Made by a program: the position numbers and the translations under genes | In this document: piece by piece, positions 32,223 through 43,462 of the stretch | Layout: each line of letters begins with the position of its first letter | Position numbering within the stretch: position 1 is the first letter of the stretch | Origin: Adiantum capillus-veneris | Lineage: Eukaryota > Streptophyta > Polypodiopsida > Polypodiales > Pteridaceae | Assembly: GCA_014529385.2 (NCBI GenBank) | Contig: CM043949.1 | Span: forward strand, 109,055,977-109,119,976 | DNA: 64,000 nt | Reading direction: 5' to 3' | Notes under the pieces: generated by a model | What the model was told of the DNA's origin: nothing | Seen by the model: the letters and a program-made list of their open reading frames with translations, nothing else | Databases searched by the model: none

Positions 32223-33330
32223 GAATTCTAGTAATAGTGTTCAGGAAGTTCTTTCCTATTTGAAACTCACGTGTTATTTTTTGGATTGGTGTCCATTGCC
32301 TATCTATTGATGCAATGTATAGTTGCTGGTTTTCATACCTAGTTTTTTGGCCTATTTTAGTGGTTTGAAAGTGAATCCAGATGGTTTGTGTCGTGGAGGT
32401 TTGTGTTATCGCTTTGAATATACCGTCAGCTCCATTGACTAGGCCATCTAGAATGTCAATATTTCTAGCACAAAGTTCTACAATTAGGCCTGGTTTCAAG
32501 TGAATTTTTGTGTGAAGACCTGCTGTCAATTTTGGATCTATTGGTATTTGAATAGTTTTGCTGCAATTTTTGGCCCTTGTGTCTTGTGCTTCAATAAATA
32601 GTGGTGTCCCTATGGTAGTGTTGAAGATATGTTGGTTGTGTAGGTCTTTATCTTTGTTTGCATAGTAAAGGTGGGAGATGATGGTTGGATGAGGTACTAC
32701 GTGCATGTAATGTGTATTGAGGTACAAAATGTCTTCGTTGGTGTGCTTTGAAACGCGTATCCTGTTGAGTATGTCGATGAATGTCTTGTTAGATTGTCTC
32801 ATGGTGCTTGTTAACTCATAAGACTTTATGTGGTCATGCCAGAAAGAGGGTGAGATAGCTTTGAGCAATTGATGTTTTCTGGAGAAAATCCAAGAGTCGC
32901 ACACAGGACTCGCTTGACAAAGATCGCCACATAAGACAACGTCAACACCACCAAATGGAAGATCGTAGTTGTTTTTTATTGCACGCAGGCGAGAGTCTGC
33001 CATAGTGAAGACGCTGGTTCCAATCAAGGAGACTTCATCGAAAACGGCGAGTTGCAGGTCGCGGTAAAGCAGTCGCAGCTCATTCAGTTTCAAGTGATAG
33101 GGAAGTGTTAGATGATGTGAGCAGTGGCAAGTGGAGGGCTGAGTGGATAGTGGTTCCACCAATGTTAAAGGCAGCCTTGCCCGTGTATGCCATTAGCAAA
33201 GCTTTTGTCGTTGTTGGGCTGGAATGTGATCTGTGGTTGTAGAAACGTAGAAGTCCTTGGACAATCAAAAGGAGGGTGAAATTTTTCCTGTGTCTGCACC
33301 TCCAGTCAGGAAAATATGGATTGGTTATGT
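32200..33330 (-). pseudogene. Helentron PIF1-like helicase domain
   Basis: The Walker A region is near 33,300 (FLTGGADTGK in one frame, FTLLLIVQGLLRFYN in the next, showing a frameshift). Motif Ia follows (LMAYTGKAAFNIGGTTIHSA, about 33,180). The main frame 33,162-32,200 has Walker B FDEVSLIG (residues 41-48, near 33,040), motif III VVLCGDLCQASPV (near 32,925), and TSTMRQSN. It ends in a frameshift near 32,222 and continues in the endonuclease-fused frame. A second frameshift lies near 33,165. PIF1 helicases unwind the donor strand during rolling-circle transposition. Confidence 0.88.
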
Positions 33331-36030
33331 AGGAAATGTACGTTTTCTTAGCATAATATCATCGAATATTAGCCTTTGTTGTGTGTTTAGTAGTAGAATG
33401 CTCTTGTAATATATATCGTTTGGCTGCAGTAGTATTTTTATGGTTGGTATAGTGTGTGTATGTAGCTGGTGGTGTTGGATATTTAGGTCTTCTGTGATGT
33501 CAACACGAATATGGGAGGAAATATTAGATAGTGTTGTAGATGTCGAAGGTGAATTGGTGGCTAGTGAGTTGGTGTTAAGGTTCTCCTTTAGTATTGTGGT
33601 TTTGTTATATTTGGTTTCATTTGTATCGATGGCAGGTTTATTTTGATTGTATAAATCTTTCCATGTGAGTCCATCTATTAGATGTTGAGTTTTATTATTT
33701 ATCCATGGTAGAAATAAAAGACATTGTTCTCTATAATAATTATCTGGATTTTTTGTTGCATTATATTTGACATATCGTATAATCTTTGGTTTGGTACGTT
33801 TTTTGTATGTGTTGCTTGTTGTATTGTATGTGGAGGCAAATTCAGCCAATGATATGGCATTGAGCTAGGCAGGACGTGTACAGTATTTGTCTATGCTTGT
33901 CTCGTAAAAGATTTTTGTGCTGGTCGGGTCTATGTTTTGTTGGAGGTGTTTTCACTTGAGAAGCATTGTTCTCTCGTCGGGAGGGTTTGTGTTTATGAAC
34001 ATAAATTCTCGGGTTGCGCTGTAGAGAGGTAGGGAAAGTGCAATATATACTGCTTGTTGTGAGCTTATTTGTTGTGTGTTTAGTATTGTGTTTCCTGTTT
34101 TTCGAAGTCTATCGTATTTAGTTGCATTGTTTTCAATGCAAGAGTCAAATTGTTCTTTGATTGCTTTGATGAGTGTGTTATCAAATTTTGTTATATATGA
34201 GGTGCAATAGGTAGCTGCTCCGTGTGCATTTAAAATGTATTGTATATCTGAATTCGCATCCCATAGCTTTGAAATGGTTGGATTGAAGTTATTTGTGTAG
34301 ATATCTTTGATATTTCTTTTCAACAGAAGTGTTGGGCATGAGATTCTGGATGATATAGCTTCGATGTAATCGTCAAATCGAAGGTCCATAGATAGGAGCC
34401 ACTGTTTGAATGTAATATTCGCTTTATAATCTAGTAGTAGCAGATTATCTTTGATTTGTTTGTGTTTATTTCTTTTGTATTGCATATTGTTATCTAGAGA
34501 ATGGTAGGGTTCTAAAATCATACTAAAAGGCATTGGGTAGCGAGGAAAGTCAAAGCGACATCCCTTGCGTTTTCTGAAGCAAGTCTTCCTATGCTTGTGT
34601 GTTTGAGTTTCTTGTAAATATACAGGAAGGAGCATGGAGTCAGTTGTTATGTACTTATCAATGAAATCCACAACATCTTCATTGGGATCTTTCCCATAGA
34701 TGGGAGCATTTTCTATCCATAGGAGCCCATGATCATGCTGGCTACCTCGGCTCTGAAACTCAGTTACAAAAAAGTACTCTTTGAGTTTTCCCAATATGGT
34801 TATATCCTTGGTTAGCAATTTCTTCATCCCGTTAAATCGGTTCAAGTAAAAGCGGGCTGTTGTTACAGGGTCGGCTCGGACCAAATCAGGGGCTTCCAAC
34901 GTTTCTCAGCAACAGAAAATGTGATGAAGAATGTTGGGTGGTCCAAGTTGTCTAATCATAGCAAAGGCATTTTTTTAAAGTTTCTCTTTGTAGTTAGGTG
35001 ATGTTTGTAATGCCTCAAAGTCATGATATCCAAGTTGGGAAGACAAGACCTTCTCAATGTTAGTATCTCCAACAACCTGTGCGGCCACTAGTGTATTTTG
35101 GTTTAGCTTGCCTTTGCGCATACGTATCCAAATGGATCCCAAGATTTTTTGAGTCATGACTTTGACAGTTTTGAAAAAAAGATTCTCTAAATTTAGTGAG
35201 AACCTTCTATCACTATGCATAAGCTCCCATTGGGCCACGTGTTGGTATTTATGCTTAGCAAGTGTATGGTATTTACGGGGCTCACCATAGAAAATAGTAG
35301 GGAAACTAAGTTCTTCACTATATTCATCTTTGAAAATACTCAAAGGATTATTTCCCTCGGTAGGAGCTACAAAGAAGATTTTGTCGTTGTGATCTACTAC
35401 TTGTTGTGATGATTCAATTCCATGGAGCATGACATTTGTAGCTAGATCATCTTCTTCTGATGGTTGATTGTCGTCGGCAAAATCATCAGGCAAAGGACAA
35501 TGGAGACTATAGAAATGGCTTACCCACTCGGTGTTCAGAGTAATATTTTCGTTCTTGTATAAAGATGTTTGCAATAGTTGAGCAGTGGCTTTCATTGTAA
35601 TCAATGGTCGAACAACGCCAGAAAGGTAGCAATGATTGTATTGTAGATGACGCTTAATGCCCATTATTATCGAGGCTTCATCATGAATAAACCTTGGCAA
35701 TATTTGTTGTGTTTTCCCCAAGGATGCCAAAACATTAACAACGCTACCTTGCAGGCCAAATTGACCATCGTATGTAAGCTCCCTAATTTTGGTGAAAGGT
35801 AGTCTAGGACTTACAAGGCGGCTTTCTAAATGATTTAGCTTCTCTACTGTAGCCAAGGGGAGGTTAAATCCTATGGAATTCAATTGGGTGAGTAGTGCAC
35901 CATGTTGTTGCCTTCTACGACCACATGAAGTACAAACATAGTTTTCGTGTATCTCATTGTTTCTAGACCTCCCAAGTGCCGACTTACGCCCTTTCGAGCT
36001 AACTGGGAAAAAAACATTAAACGTCCACAT
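33325..36030 (-). pseudogene. Helentron N-terminal, Rep nuclease and linker domains
   Basis: A single minus-strand frame runs from 36,030 to 33,325 with only a few stops (at 34,975-34,977, just upstream of 34,899, at 33,952-33,954, and near 33,867). The N-terminal part has CTSCGRRR and the Helitron block VSPRLPFTKIRELTYDGQFG (about 35,810). The Rep domain (34,899-33,952) has the HUH motif GSQHDHGLLWI (His 55 and His 57, near 34,737), CRFDFPR, and the two catalytic Tyr positions in ATYCTSYITK (near 34,209). The linker 33,849-33,325 contains AEFASTYN and KPKIIRYVKY ... LLFLPW, typical between Rep and helicase. Rep nicks and religates DNA. All key residues look intact. Confidence 0.88.
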
Positions 36031-36812
36031 TTAGAACATCGATATATAGGAACATGGTTTGTTGTTTTTGTGTACTGTTGTATAGCTTTTTCTGATGGGG
36101 AGGCTTGTTGAATGTTTATGTTGGACGAAGTTGTGGGGTGCAATTTTTTTTAAAGTTTTTTAATTTTTGATGTTATTGCACCTATTTCTCGGATGGTTCC
36201 ATCACCTAAGCAAGCAAATTGTCTCGCGATGGAGATAGGGAGTTCATTTGGTTGCTGGAGAATCAAAGCTGTCAATGAATCTGTCTCGTTTTTGTCTCAG
36301 GTACGAGGCTTGCGTTTGTGTGAGGATTGGTTGTCCCCCAAGTAAAAAAATAGGTTGCCACTTCTATCAACAATGATGATTTTCTGAAATGTCGCTGGAT
36401 CGGTTCCACTATTGAATGTTGTGTTTTTGATTGAAGTTATTGGTACACCGTAAATATAAACATCACATGCAATACTGAATCTAAAAGAGAACACATGGAT
36501 AATATCAAGCGTAATACTAATAGATGATGTGTGGCTATTTAATACTTGGGTCAAAATGGATGAATCATGTCTACTGGAAGTCAAATGCGCTAGAGAAGGT
36601 GTGATCATTGGTGTTTCATCCAATGATACTCTGGCTGCCTCTATCATGATGTTGATGATTTTTTGCAATGACGAGCGTGACTTTATTATTTTATTGAGCA
36701 CGAGGAAAACATTATTATTCCATGGGTGATCAGCAACAAAAGCACTATCAATATTATTTTGAATGAGTTGTTCAAAAGATGCATTATGGTTGGTTGAGAA
36801 AGCCATGTACAT
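35880..36812 (-). pseudogene. Helentron N-terminal extension with zinc ribbon
   Basis: The frame from ATG 36,812 (MYMAFSTNHNASFEQ) to a TGA just before 36,297 encodes 171 residues of a domain I do not recognise. In the same frame it then continues as QQPNELPISIARQFACLGDG and, after another stop, as 36,143-35,880 with YRCSKCGRLMF. The pairing partner CTSCGRRR lies in the next frame, so a zinc ribbon is split by a frameshift near 36,000. I infer that this is the front end of the Rep polyprotein. Whether the first 171 residues belong to the transposase or to a captured gene is uncertain. Confidence 0.55.
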
Positions 36813-36874
36813 GCAGTTTTTCCTCCCCTTACGGTATGGGGTGGAAGGAAGATAAGTACATGAAACACGCGCAC

Positions 36875-36877
<3 letters not shown>

Positions 36878-36916
<39 letters not shown>
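36878..36916. repeat. (GA)n microsatellite between Rep frame and RPA copy
   Basis: About 19 GA units followed by a degenerate purine tail to 36,938. Confidence 0.95.
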
Positions 36917-36920
<4 letters not shown>

Positions 36921-36929
36921 GCAGAAAGA

Positions 36930-37705
36930 GACAGAGATGGAAATCTACAAGATGAGCAATGGATGAAAGCAATATAATATAAAGAGTGTTCTTTGGTGTG
37001 GAGGTGATGGAGCTTCAATGTTGTAGAGGAGCACTACTTTGTGTCTTCGACAAAAGATGTGATGAGGCGTAATTTGTTGACAGTGAATTTGCCAATACGA
37101 ACAAGGAGGCTAGTAGCCCACGTGCATCTAGCACATCATAAGCATGTAAGGCAATAAAGTTTGTCAAGGTGCAATACTTTGTCGACTATGTCACTCGCTA
37201 AGAAAATATCAGTTGGGGAAACTTTGTTGGCCAAAATCTTTCCTTCAAGCTTGGGCACCAAAACAATAGTTGTAGATTTTGAGCAAATAGAGCAAAATTC
37301 CACCTCTTGTTGGTGGTGAATCTTAGTAGATTTGCATTGACCGCAAGAACATTCCACAAAAATTGAGTTTACATTCACAAAGTGCAGTGTGTTAGTTATC
37401 GATGTATAGGCACCTAATGAGTTAGAGCTTTCTTGAGTTATTGTGGTGAAAAAGGAAAAGCAAGATCAATACTTAGTTCTTGATTGTGACCAACATCAAG
37501 AATATGGGCCTTATATGCTTCCTCCAAACGGTGCTTGAGATGAGGACTTTTGACGTGTGCTAGGATAGCAATATCCAAGGCTGAGAGTGTATTGCTTCGA
37601 CTTGTGAAGGAACTTATGTTTCGTGCAACAAACATAGGATGCACATCAGTCTCCAGAGCACGAAAAATAGTGTGGCAATAGTCTTTACGTGCATTCACGA
37701 AGGTA
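36930..37705 (-). pseudogene. Truncated RPA-like copy A
   Basis: This is a copy of the 3' part of the RPA-like gene, read right to left. It starts with VNARKD ... HPMFVARNISSFTSRSN (37,698-37,438), then the zinc-finger OB part with CGQC and CSIC (37,378-37,136), then a 3' tail matching that of the full gene (gtgttctttggtgtggaggt). Frameshift: the final 40 residues seen in the full copy are broken near 37,170. It lacks the N-terminal OB folds, so it cannot act as a normal RPA subunit. The junction with copy B is near 37,705. Confidence 0.82.
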
Positions 37706-38590
37706 AGTATTGCCGACTATGTTACCCGCTAAGGAAACATCAATTGGGGAAGCTTTGTTAGCCAAAATCTTCCCTTCAAGCTGGGGCAGCAAAACAATAG
37801 TTGTAGATTTTGAGCAAATAGAGCAAAAGTCCACCTCTTGTTGGTGCTAAATCTTAGTAGATTTGCATTGATCTCAAGAACGTTCCACAAAAATTGAGTT
37901 CACATTCACAAAGTGCAGTGTGCCAGTTACCTATGTATAAGCACCTGATGAGTTAGAGCTTTCTTGAGTTATTGCGGTGAAAAAGGAAAAGCAAGATCAA
38001 TACTTACTTCTTGATTGTGAGCAACATCAAGAATATGGGCCTTATATCCTTCCTCCAAACGGTGCTTGAGACGAGAACTTTTGACGTGCGCTAGGATAGT
38101 AATATCTAAGACTGAGAGTGTATTGCTTCGACTTGTGAAAGAACCTATGTGCAACAAAGATAGCATGCACATTGGTCTATAGAGCACGAAAAATAGCATG
38201 GTGATCGTCTTTACGTGCATTCACGAAGCTAAGCTGTGATGGCAAGAGAGAGAAAATATTAGAAAGCTGCAAGTCTATAGAAAGGCGAAGATAAGTAAGC
38301 CTTACAGTGGTACGGTGCTCAGCTCTTGGCCGATTCACAACAACAAGATCACCTCGGGAAAGAATATCTTTTGAAGTGCTACCATGGCCCTATATAACAA
38401 CAAAATCTACAGTTGCAAAGTGTGTACGGGTGCCTTGTGCATGCAAGGACTATGCCTCATCCAAAAATTGACGCACTTTGCTCTTTGGGGAGAAACTAAG
38501 GCTGACTTCAAAAGAATTTGTTTTTGCTACAACCGTGCAAGCATTGAAAAATAGTACATAAGGAGATGTGCAATCGCCTAACTTAGTTTT
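37706..38590 (-). pseudogene. Truncated RPA-like copy B
   Basis: This second partial copy spans from the middle OB region (matching FEVSLSF and VRQFLDEA of the full copy, about 38,510-38,440) through LQLSN and HPMF-like residues to the start of the zinc-finger part (about 37,706-37,915). It contains several stops and small deletions, for example loss of residues around 38,155. Its upstream limit (38,590) coincides with an AT-rich repeat module that separates it from the full copy. Confidence 0.8.
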
Positions 38591-38591
38591 T

Positions 38592-38740
38592 CTTAATATC
38601 GTGGCGTTTTCAATTTAAAAAGTGGCGGTTGAGGACATGGAAAAAGGAGAAATGTCACCCCAAAATAGACAAAAATAGTGTAAAAATTTAATAAAGCAGC
38701 GTAATTTTTTGAAATTTTTTCTTGAAATATTGAGATGGGA
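38592..38740. repeat. AT-rich dispersed repeat, copy 1
   Basis: It contains ggcggttgaggacatgg, caccccaaaatagacaaaaa and taattttttgaaattttttc. The same module recurs near 41,330, 41,510 and 42,545. Confidence 0.75.
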
Positions 38741-38830
38741 ATTTACAAGATAAGTATTGATAAAAGCGATATAATACAAAGGGTGTTCTTCGGTGTGGAG
38801 GTGATAGAGTTTCAATGTTGTAGAGGAACA

Positions 38831-40779
38831 CTACTTTGTCTCTTCGACAAAAGATGTGATGAGGCCTAATTTGTTGATAGTGAATTTCCCAGTGCGTACA
38901 AGGGAGGTTAGTAGCTCACGTGCATCTAGCACATCAGAAGCATATAAGTCAACAAAGTTTTTGTCAAGGTGCAATACTTTGTCGACTATGTCACCCGCTA
39001 AGGAAACATCAATTGGGGAAGCTTTGTTGGCCAAAATCTTTCCTTCAAGCTTGGGCACCAAAACAATAGTTGTAGATTTTGAGCAAATAGAGCAAAAGTC
39101 CACCTCTTGTTGGTGGTGAATCTTAGTAGATTTGCATTGACCGCAAAAACGTTCCACCAAAATTGAATTCACATTCACAAAGTGCAGTGTACCAGTTACC
39201 TATGTATAGACGCATGACAAGTTAGAGCTTTGTTGAGTTATTGCGGTGAAAAAGGAAAAGCAAGATCAATACTTACTTCTTGATTGTGGCCAACATCAAG
39301 AATATGAGCCTTATATGCTTCCTCTAAACGATGCTTGAGACGAGGGCTTTTGACGTGTGCTAGGATAGTAATATTCAAGACTGAGAGTGTATTGCTTCGA
39401 CCTGTGAAGGAACTTATGTTTTGTGCAACAAACATAGGATGCACATCGGTCTCCAAAGCATGAAAAATAGCGTGGTAATCGTCTTTACGTGCATTCACGA
39501 AGCTAAGCTGCGATGACAAGAGAGGGAAAGCATTAGAAAGCTGCAAATCTATAGAAGGGCGAAGATAAGCAAGCCTTACAGTGGCACAGTCCTCAGGCGC
39601 TGGCCCATCTGCAACAATAAGGTCACCTTGGGAAAAACCAACTTTTAAAGTGCTAGCATGGCCCTGTATAACAACAAAAGCTACAGTTCCAAAGTGTGTA
39701 CGGGTGCCTTGTGCATGTAAGGACTGTGCCTCATCCAGGAATTGACGCACTTTGCTCTCTGGGTAGAAACTAAGGCTGACTTCAAAAGGCTTTGTTTTTT
39801 CTACAACCGTGGAAGCATTGAAAAATAGTACATGAGGAGATGTGCAACCATTTGACTTAGTTTTTTTTTTTACAGTTACATTCTCAATGTGGACAAAGTC
39901 TCCTATAGTAAGGGTGTCAATGAATTGCTTAATAAATTGATCGCTAACAGCACAAGTGATGGTGTTAGTGTTGAGTGGATCAACTAGGTCTACCTTAAGG
40001 TAACGCATATACTTAGCGACCTCTAGGCTTTGTCTGTAGGTTCCATATCCATTAAGTATGCACCCCTCAAATGCGAAACGAGGGCAAGTTTCAGTGATGT
40101 CAACAATGCGTAATAGAGGGATCTTAGTGGGAATATAAGGCACAAGAGAAGATGAACCAGCGGGAATTAGATTCTCATGGGAACACTCAGTACCAATATG
40201 TGCTTCTAGTTTGGCAGCCTCCGCAACGCTCTCTTTTTTTGCAATTACAAGTGGTGGTCCCCCTAATAAAGGTTTGGCTGACACAACAAAAAACAAAACT
40301 CGTAAGGGTTGGATACAACAATACAATATCTTTGTGGTGCAAGCAAGTCTTACTTAGTTCCGTTGTCGCCTCACACGTCTTGGAAAGTGTACGTGCTATT
40401 GCCCACTTTGTTCCACACGCTTGAGGGATTTGGGCCCAACGCCAAGAGAAGAAGAAACATCAACCTTAGGTAGGTTCGAAGCGCTCCTTGTGCGGAGTGG
40501 AGACACACGATCAAGAACGAGGGCACTATCGGCTCCCAAAAAAGATGCAGCTGTATCACGATGCACTATCTTGTGTAACTTTGTAAAAACAAAAAGGAAA
40601 GTCACATTATTCCCAAGCATATATCAATGATTTTCTATAAGTTAGCAAGCTATTGAGTCACCATTTTCAAACTCCATCGAGCGAACATCGCTAGATTCAT
40701 CGCACATGGGTTCAATGTTGTCATCGTAGCCATCGTAATGTCCATCGAGTGGATTTCGCGAGGAAGAAGAGGCAGCCAT
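38831..40779 (-). pseudogene. RPA-like single-strand-binding gene of the Helentron (fullest copy)
   Basis: Likely start ATG 40,779 opens a 45-codon first exon (MAASSSSRNPLDGHYDGYDD ...). A second coding block lies at 40,620-40,396. The main block is 40,326-39,238, with an OB fold around YLKVDLVDPLNTNTITCAVS and TIGDFVHIENVTV (about 40,015-39,890), then VRQFLDEAQSLHAQGT. The last block, 39,205-38,831, carries the C4-type zinc finger (CGQC ... CSIC, about 39,150-39,090). Replication protein A coats single-stranded DNA, and RPA-like genes are common passengers of plant Helitrons. Block edges suggest introns, but I did not verify the splice sites. Confidence 0.78.
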
Positions 40780-40860
40780 ATTAAGAGAGGATGGTAAATA
40801 ATGTTCACACAATTATTACTTGGTGTGTTCAAAAGAAGCAAAAGGTAAAGCACTTGCTTT

Positions 40861-41324
40861 AGCTAAAGGATGAATAAGTTCATACAAATAATACTTCACA
40901 GAGTCAAAAGCATCTTAGGATAAGTAAGGGAGAGGAATGTTTTTGAACTTATTTTTGAAGCAGCAAGCCCACCTATATACTACAAGCTCTCTTGCCTTTC
41001 TCAACGGTTCACTATATCTTAAAGCTAACCTACTATCAGATCTATCTAATGGATTTGACACATTTAGACACATGCAACAGGTGACATCAAATTCAAAGGG
41101 ATTAATGAACTAGTGGACAAGTGTGTGTTGGTGGTTTAGCGTTCCCACCACAGTCATATGTTGAACACCATAGAAATAACGAATGAACGAGCCTAAAATT
41201 TTCCCTTGAGAAACTTAGCGAAAAGAAATTTACATACTCGAGAAAATGATTTTTCCTGAGGACTTTGTGGGAAAAAGATTTTCGAAAACCAGTACTCGTC
41301 GTAAATTGTGTGTTGTCTTAATAG
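40861..41324. other. Spacer, no gene seen
   Basis: Right of the RPA-like gene. It probably contains the outer end of the rolling-circle element, but no terminal motif was identified. Confidence 0.35.
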
Positions 41325-41465
41325 TGTGCCGGTTTCAATTTCGAAAACGCCGCTTGAGGGCATGCTAGTATTTGGGAAAAAAGAAAAACGTTGCCCTAGA
41401 ATAGACAAAAAATAGTGTTGAAATTTTGTAAAGTAGCCTAATTTTTTGAAATTCGTCTCTAGTGT
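41325..41465. repeat. AT-rich dispersed repeat, copy 2
   Basis: It contains cgccgcttgagggcatg, agaatagacaaaaaatagtg and taattttttgaaattcg. It is followed by the phrase gtgtgttgtcttaat, which also begins copy 3. Confidence 0.75.
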
Positions 41466-41477
41466 TCGGGCAAAATG

Positions 41478-41650
41478 TGTGTTGTCTTAATATTGTGCCG
41501 TTGCCAATTTTAAAACTACCGATTGAAGGCATGGAAAAAGGAGAAGTGCAGTCCCAAAATATACAAAAATAGTGTTAAAATATTAAAAAAATAGTCTAAT
41601 TTTTTGAAGTTTCCTCTTGAAATATTTTCGCACCATAGCCTGGACATTGC
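41478..41650. repeat. AT-rich dispersed repeat, copy 3
   Basis: It contains gtgtgttgtcttaatattgt, ggcatggaaaaaggagaa, caaaatatacaaaaatagtg and ttttttgaagtttcctcttg. Copies 2 and 3 are in tandem, about 150 bp apart. Confidence 0.75.
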
Positions 41651-42170
41651 CGAGCAATATTTGGGGAAAATATGCCTCGGGTTAACACCATACCATTTTG
41701 AATGTAAAAAATGCCGAGAAATTCTAAACACCGGGCTAATTTTTTGATGGGTTTCTACACTATTTTTCTCTCTTTTGGGGTTGAAAGCAAACAGTATGGT
41801 ATTAGGTCAAGACACATTTCTCCCTAACAAAATTTTTCGAGAGGAAATTTTGAAAAATTAGGTACCATTTTTTGTGGTTTTACATTATTTTTCTCTCTTT
41901 TGAGGTTGACAAGATTTTCGAAATAAAAAACGGCATGGTATTCAGTTGAGACACATTTTTCCGTGACAATGCCTACAGCGAAACACTATCTCTCTTTCGA
42001 GGTTCATAGCATTTTCGAAATCAAAAACGGCATGCAGTATTCGGGAAAAACCATTTTCCCAAACATGCAAAATACCTTTCCTTATTTTTGGAAAGAGGAA
42101 AATTTAGAAAACTAGCTTAATTTTTAAGGTTTTTACACTATTTTTCTCTATTTTCGGGCGGAATTTCTCC
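41651..42170. other. AT-rich spacer with degenerate copies of the same repeat
   Basis: Shorter pieces (ttttacactatttttctct at about 41,755, 41,880 and 42,125; gaggtt(g/c)a(c/t)a(a/g)cattttcgaaat) suggest older copies. No gene. Confidence 0.45.
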
Positions 42171-42454
42171 TTTTCCCCTTGCGCCATGCGCGCGTCTACA
42201 GCCGTCGCAGCCGAAAGCCCGGTACTTTCTCCTTTTCCCACGCGATGCCCTGCAAAATTCTGCTTGCAGGGGTCTACTCACTCTTCTTGACTGCATTTAT
42301 TGGAACGTTGGGCTGCTTGCACAGCTTGCAGAAGACTTTTAGGCTCACGAGTTCACCTGCAGGGACACCTACTGTCGCACGCCTATAAGCACCACGTCAA
42401 AGACGTGCAGGGTAGCCCCATCAACTGCAGTCACCGAGTACCGTCGCTTCGCCG

Positions 42455-42545
42455 AGTACCTCTAAGCCTTTAAGGCTCTGCAAAGTACAACCTCCACGTG
42501 GACGCCATAGGTTGTAGGACGCCCAAGCGAGCCCAACATTAAGGC
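42455..42545 (+). repeat. GC-rich dispersed module, copy 1
   Basis: ctctaagcctttaaggctct then cctccacgtggac, gtaggacgcccaagcgagcc and caacattaaggc. The related copies are at 43,255-43,390 (+), and inverted at 44,907-44,975 and 49,484-49,610. Confidence 0.72.
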
Positions 42546-42670
42546 TTTAGCGCTAAAAATGCCGGTTGAGGGCAAGGGGGAAAGGAGAAATTCCACCCCA
42601 AAATAGAGAAAAATAGTGTAAAAACCCAAAAAAATCCCCTTAATTTTCTAAAATTTCCTCTTTGCAAATT
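42546..42670. repeat. AT-rich dispersed repeat, copy 4
   Basis: ccggttgagggcaaggggg, caccccaaaatagagaaaaa and taattttctaaaatttcctc. It abuts the GC-rich module. Confidence 0.75.
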
Positions 42671-42729
42671 GAAGCAAAGGAAATTTGTATGCTTGGAAAC
42701 ATGATTTTTGCCGAACACTGCTTTGAGAT

Positions 42730-42732
<3 letters not shown>

Positions 42733-42782
<50 letters not shown>

Positions 42783-42796
42783 TACATACACACACA
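42733..42796. repeat. (TC)n(CA)n compound microsatellite
   Basis: TC dinucleotides to about 42,760, then CA with a few CATA units. Confidence 0.95.
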
Positions 42797-42984
42797 GAGG
42801 CATTCTATTGAAGCGCTGTGGACACCCGAACTAGCCATCACGTATTCTCACTGCATTGGCATTCAAGCGCTGGACATGCAGAAGACGTCTCTAAACGCAG
42901 TCAAACTCGCAAGTCTCGAGAAGTGAGGGGACAACGGCGGCACTGGGCAGCTACGGACAGATTCCAGATGCCTCCTTGAGATGA

Positions 42985-42994
42985 TCTCTCTCTC

Positions 42995-43050
<56 letters not shown>
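42985..43050. repeat. (TC)n microsatellite
   Basis: About 30 TC units with one interruption near 42,995. The preceding cttgagatgatctctctc also precedes the microsatellite at 42,733, so the two loci share a flank. Confidence 0.95.
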
Positions 43051-43052
<2 letters not shown>

Positions 43053-43254
43053 GCAACCAAGGCCCAGTCGGTTTCGAGCGCCTGGTCATTGACTGCATCT
43101 ATTGGAGAATGAGTCATCTATTGGAGCACGCGTCACCTGTGGACAGCTACAGAAAATTGAGCACGTGCACCTCGCGAGTCGCAAGACGTTTCACAGCCGC
43201 AACGTGCTCAAATGAAACTTGGACGCAGTGAAGGCTCGCAATGAGGACAACTAC

Positions 43255-43390
43255 AACTGCAGGAGTTGCGTGCGAAACTTTTAGAGCTTTAAAAGCTTGT
43301 ACTTCACTATGCTCCACGTGGAGGCTATACGTAGTAGGACGCCCAAGCCAACCCAACACTAAGGCCATTGATTTCGCAGGCCAAAAAGAA
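43255..43390 (+). repeat. GC-rich dispersed module, copy 2
   Basis: gttgcgtgcgaaacttttag, ctccacgtggaggct, gtaggacgcccaagccaacc and caacactaaggcc...cgcaggccaaaaag. Confidence 0.72.
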
Positions 43391-43393
43391 AAA

Positions 43394-43462
43394 ACACACA
43401 CATGCATACACATACAAACATACATATACATACACACATACACACACACACACACATCCACA
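43394..43462. repeat. (CA)n/(CATA)n microsatellite
   Basis: CA repeats mixed with CATA and CATG units. Confidence 0.93.

Larger units (their letters stand above)
31287..40860 (-). mobile_element. Helentron-type rolling-circle transposon
   Basis: On the minus strand the order is RPA-like gene (40,779-38,831), two truncated RPA copies, then a large Rep-helicase-endonuclease polyprotein (36,812-31,287). HUH Rep plus PIF1 helicase defines Helitrons. A C-terminal apurinic-like endonuclease is the mark of the Helentron (HLE2) branch. The element's outer ends were not found. The right and left limits given are only the coding limits. Frameshifts and a few stops make it probably inactive, but most motifs are intact. 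Confidence 0.85.
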
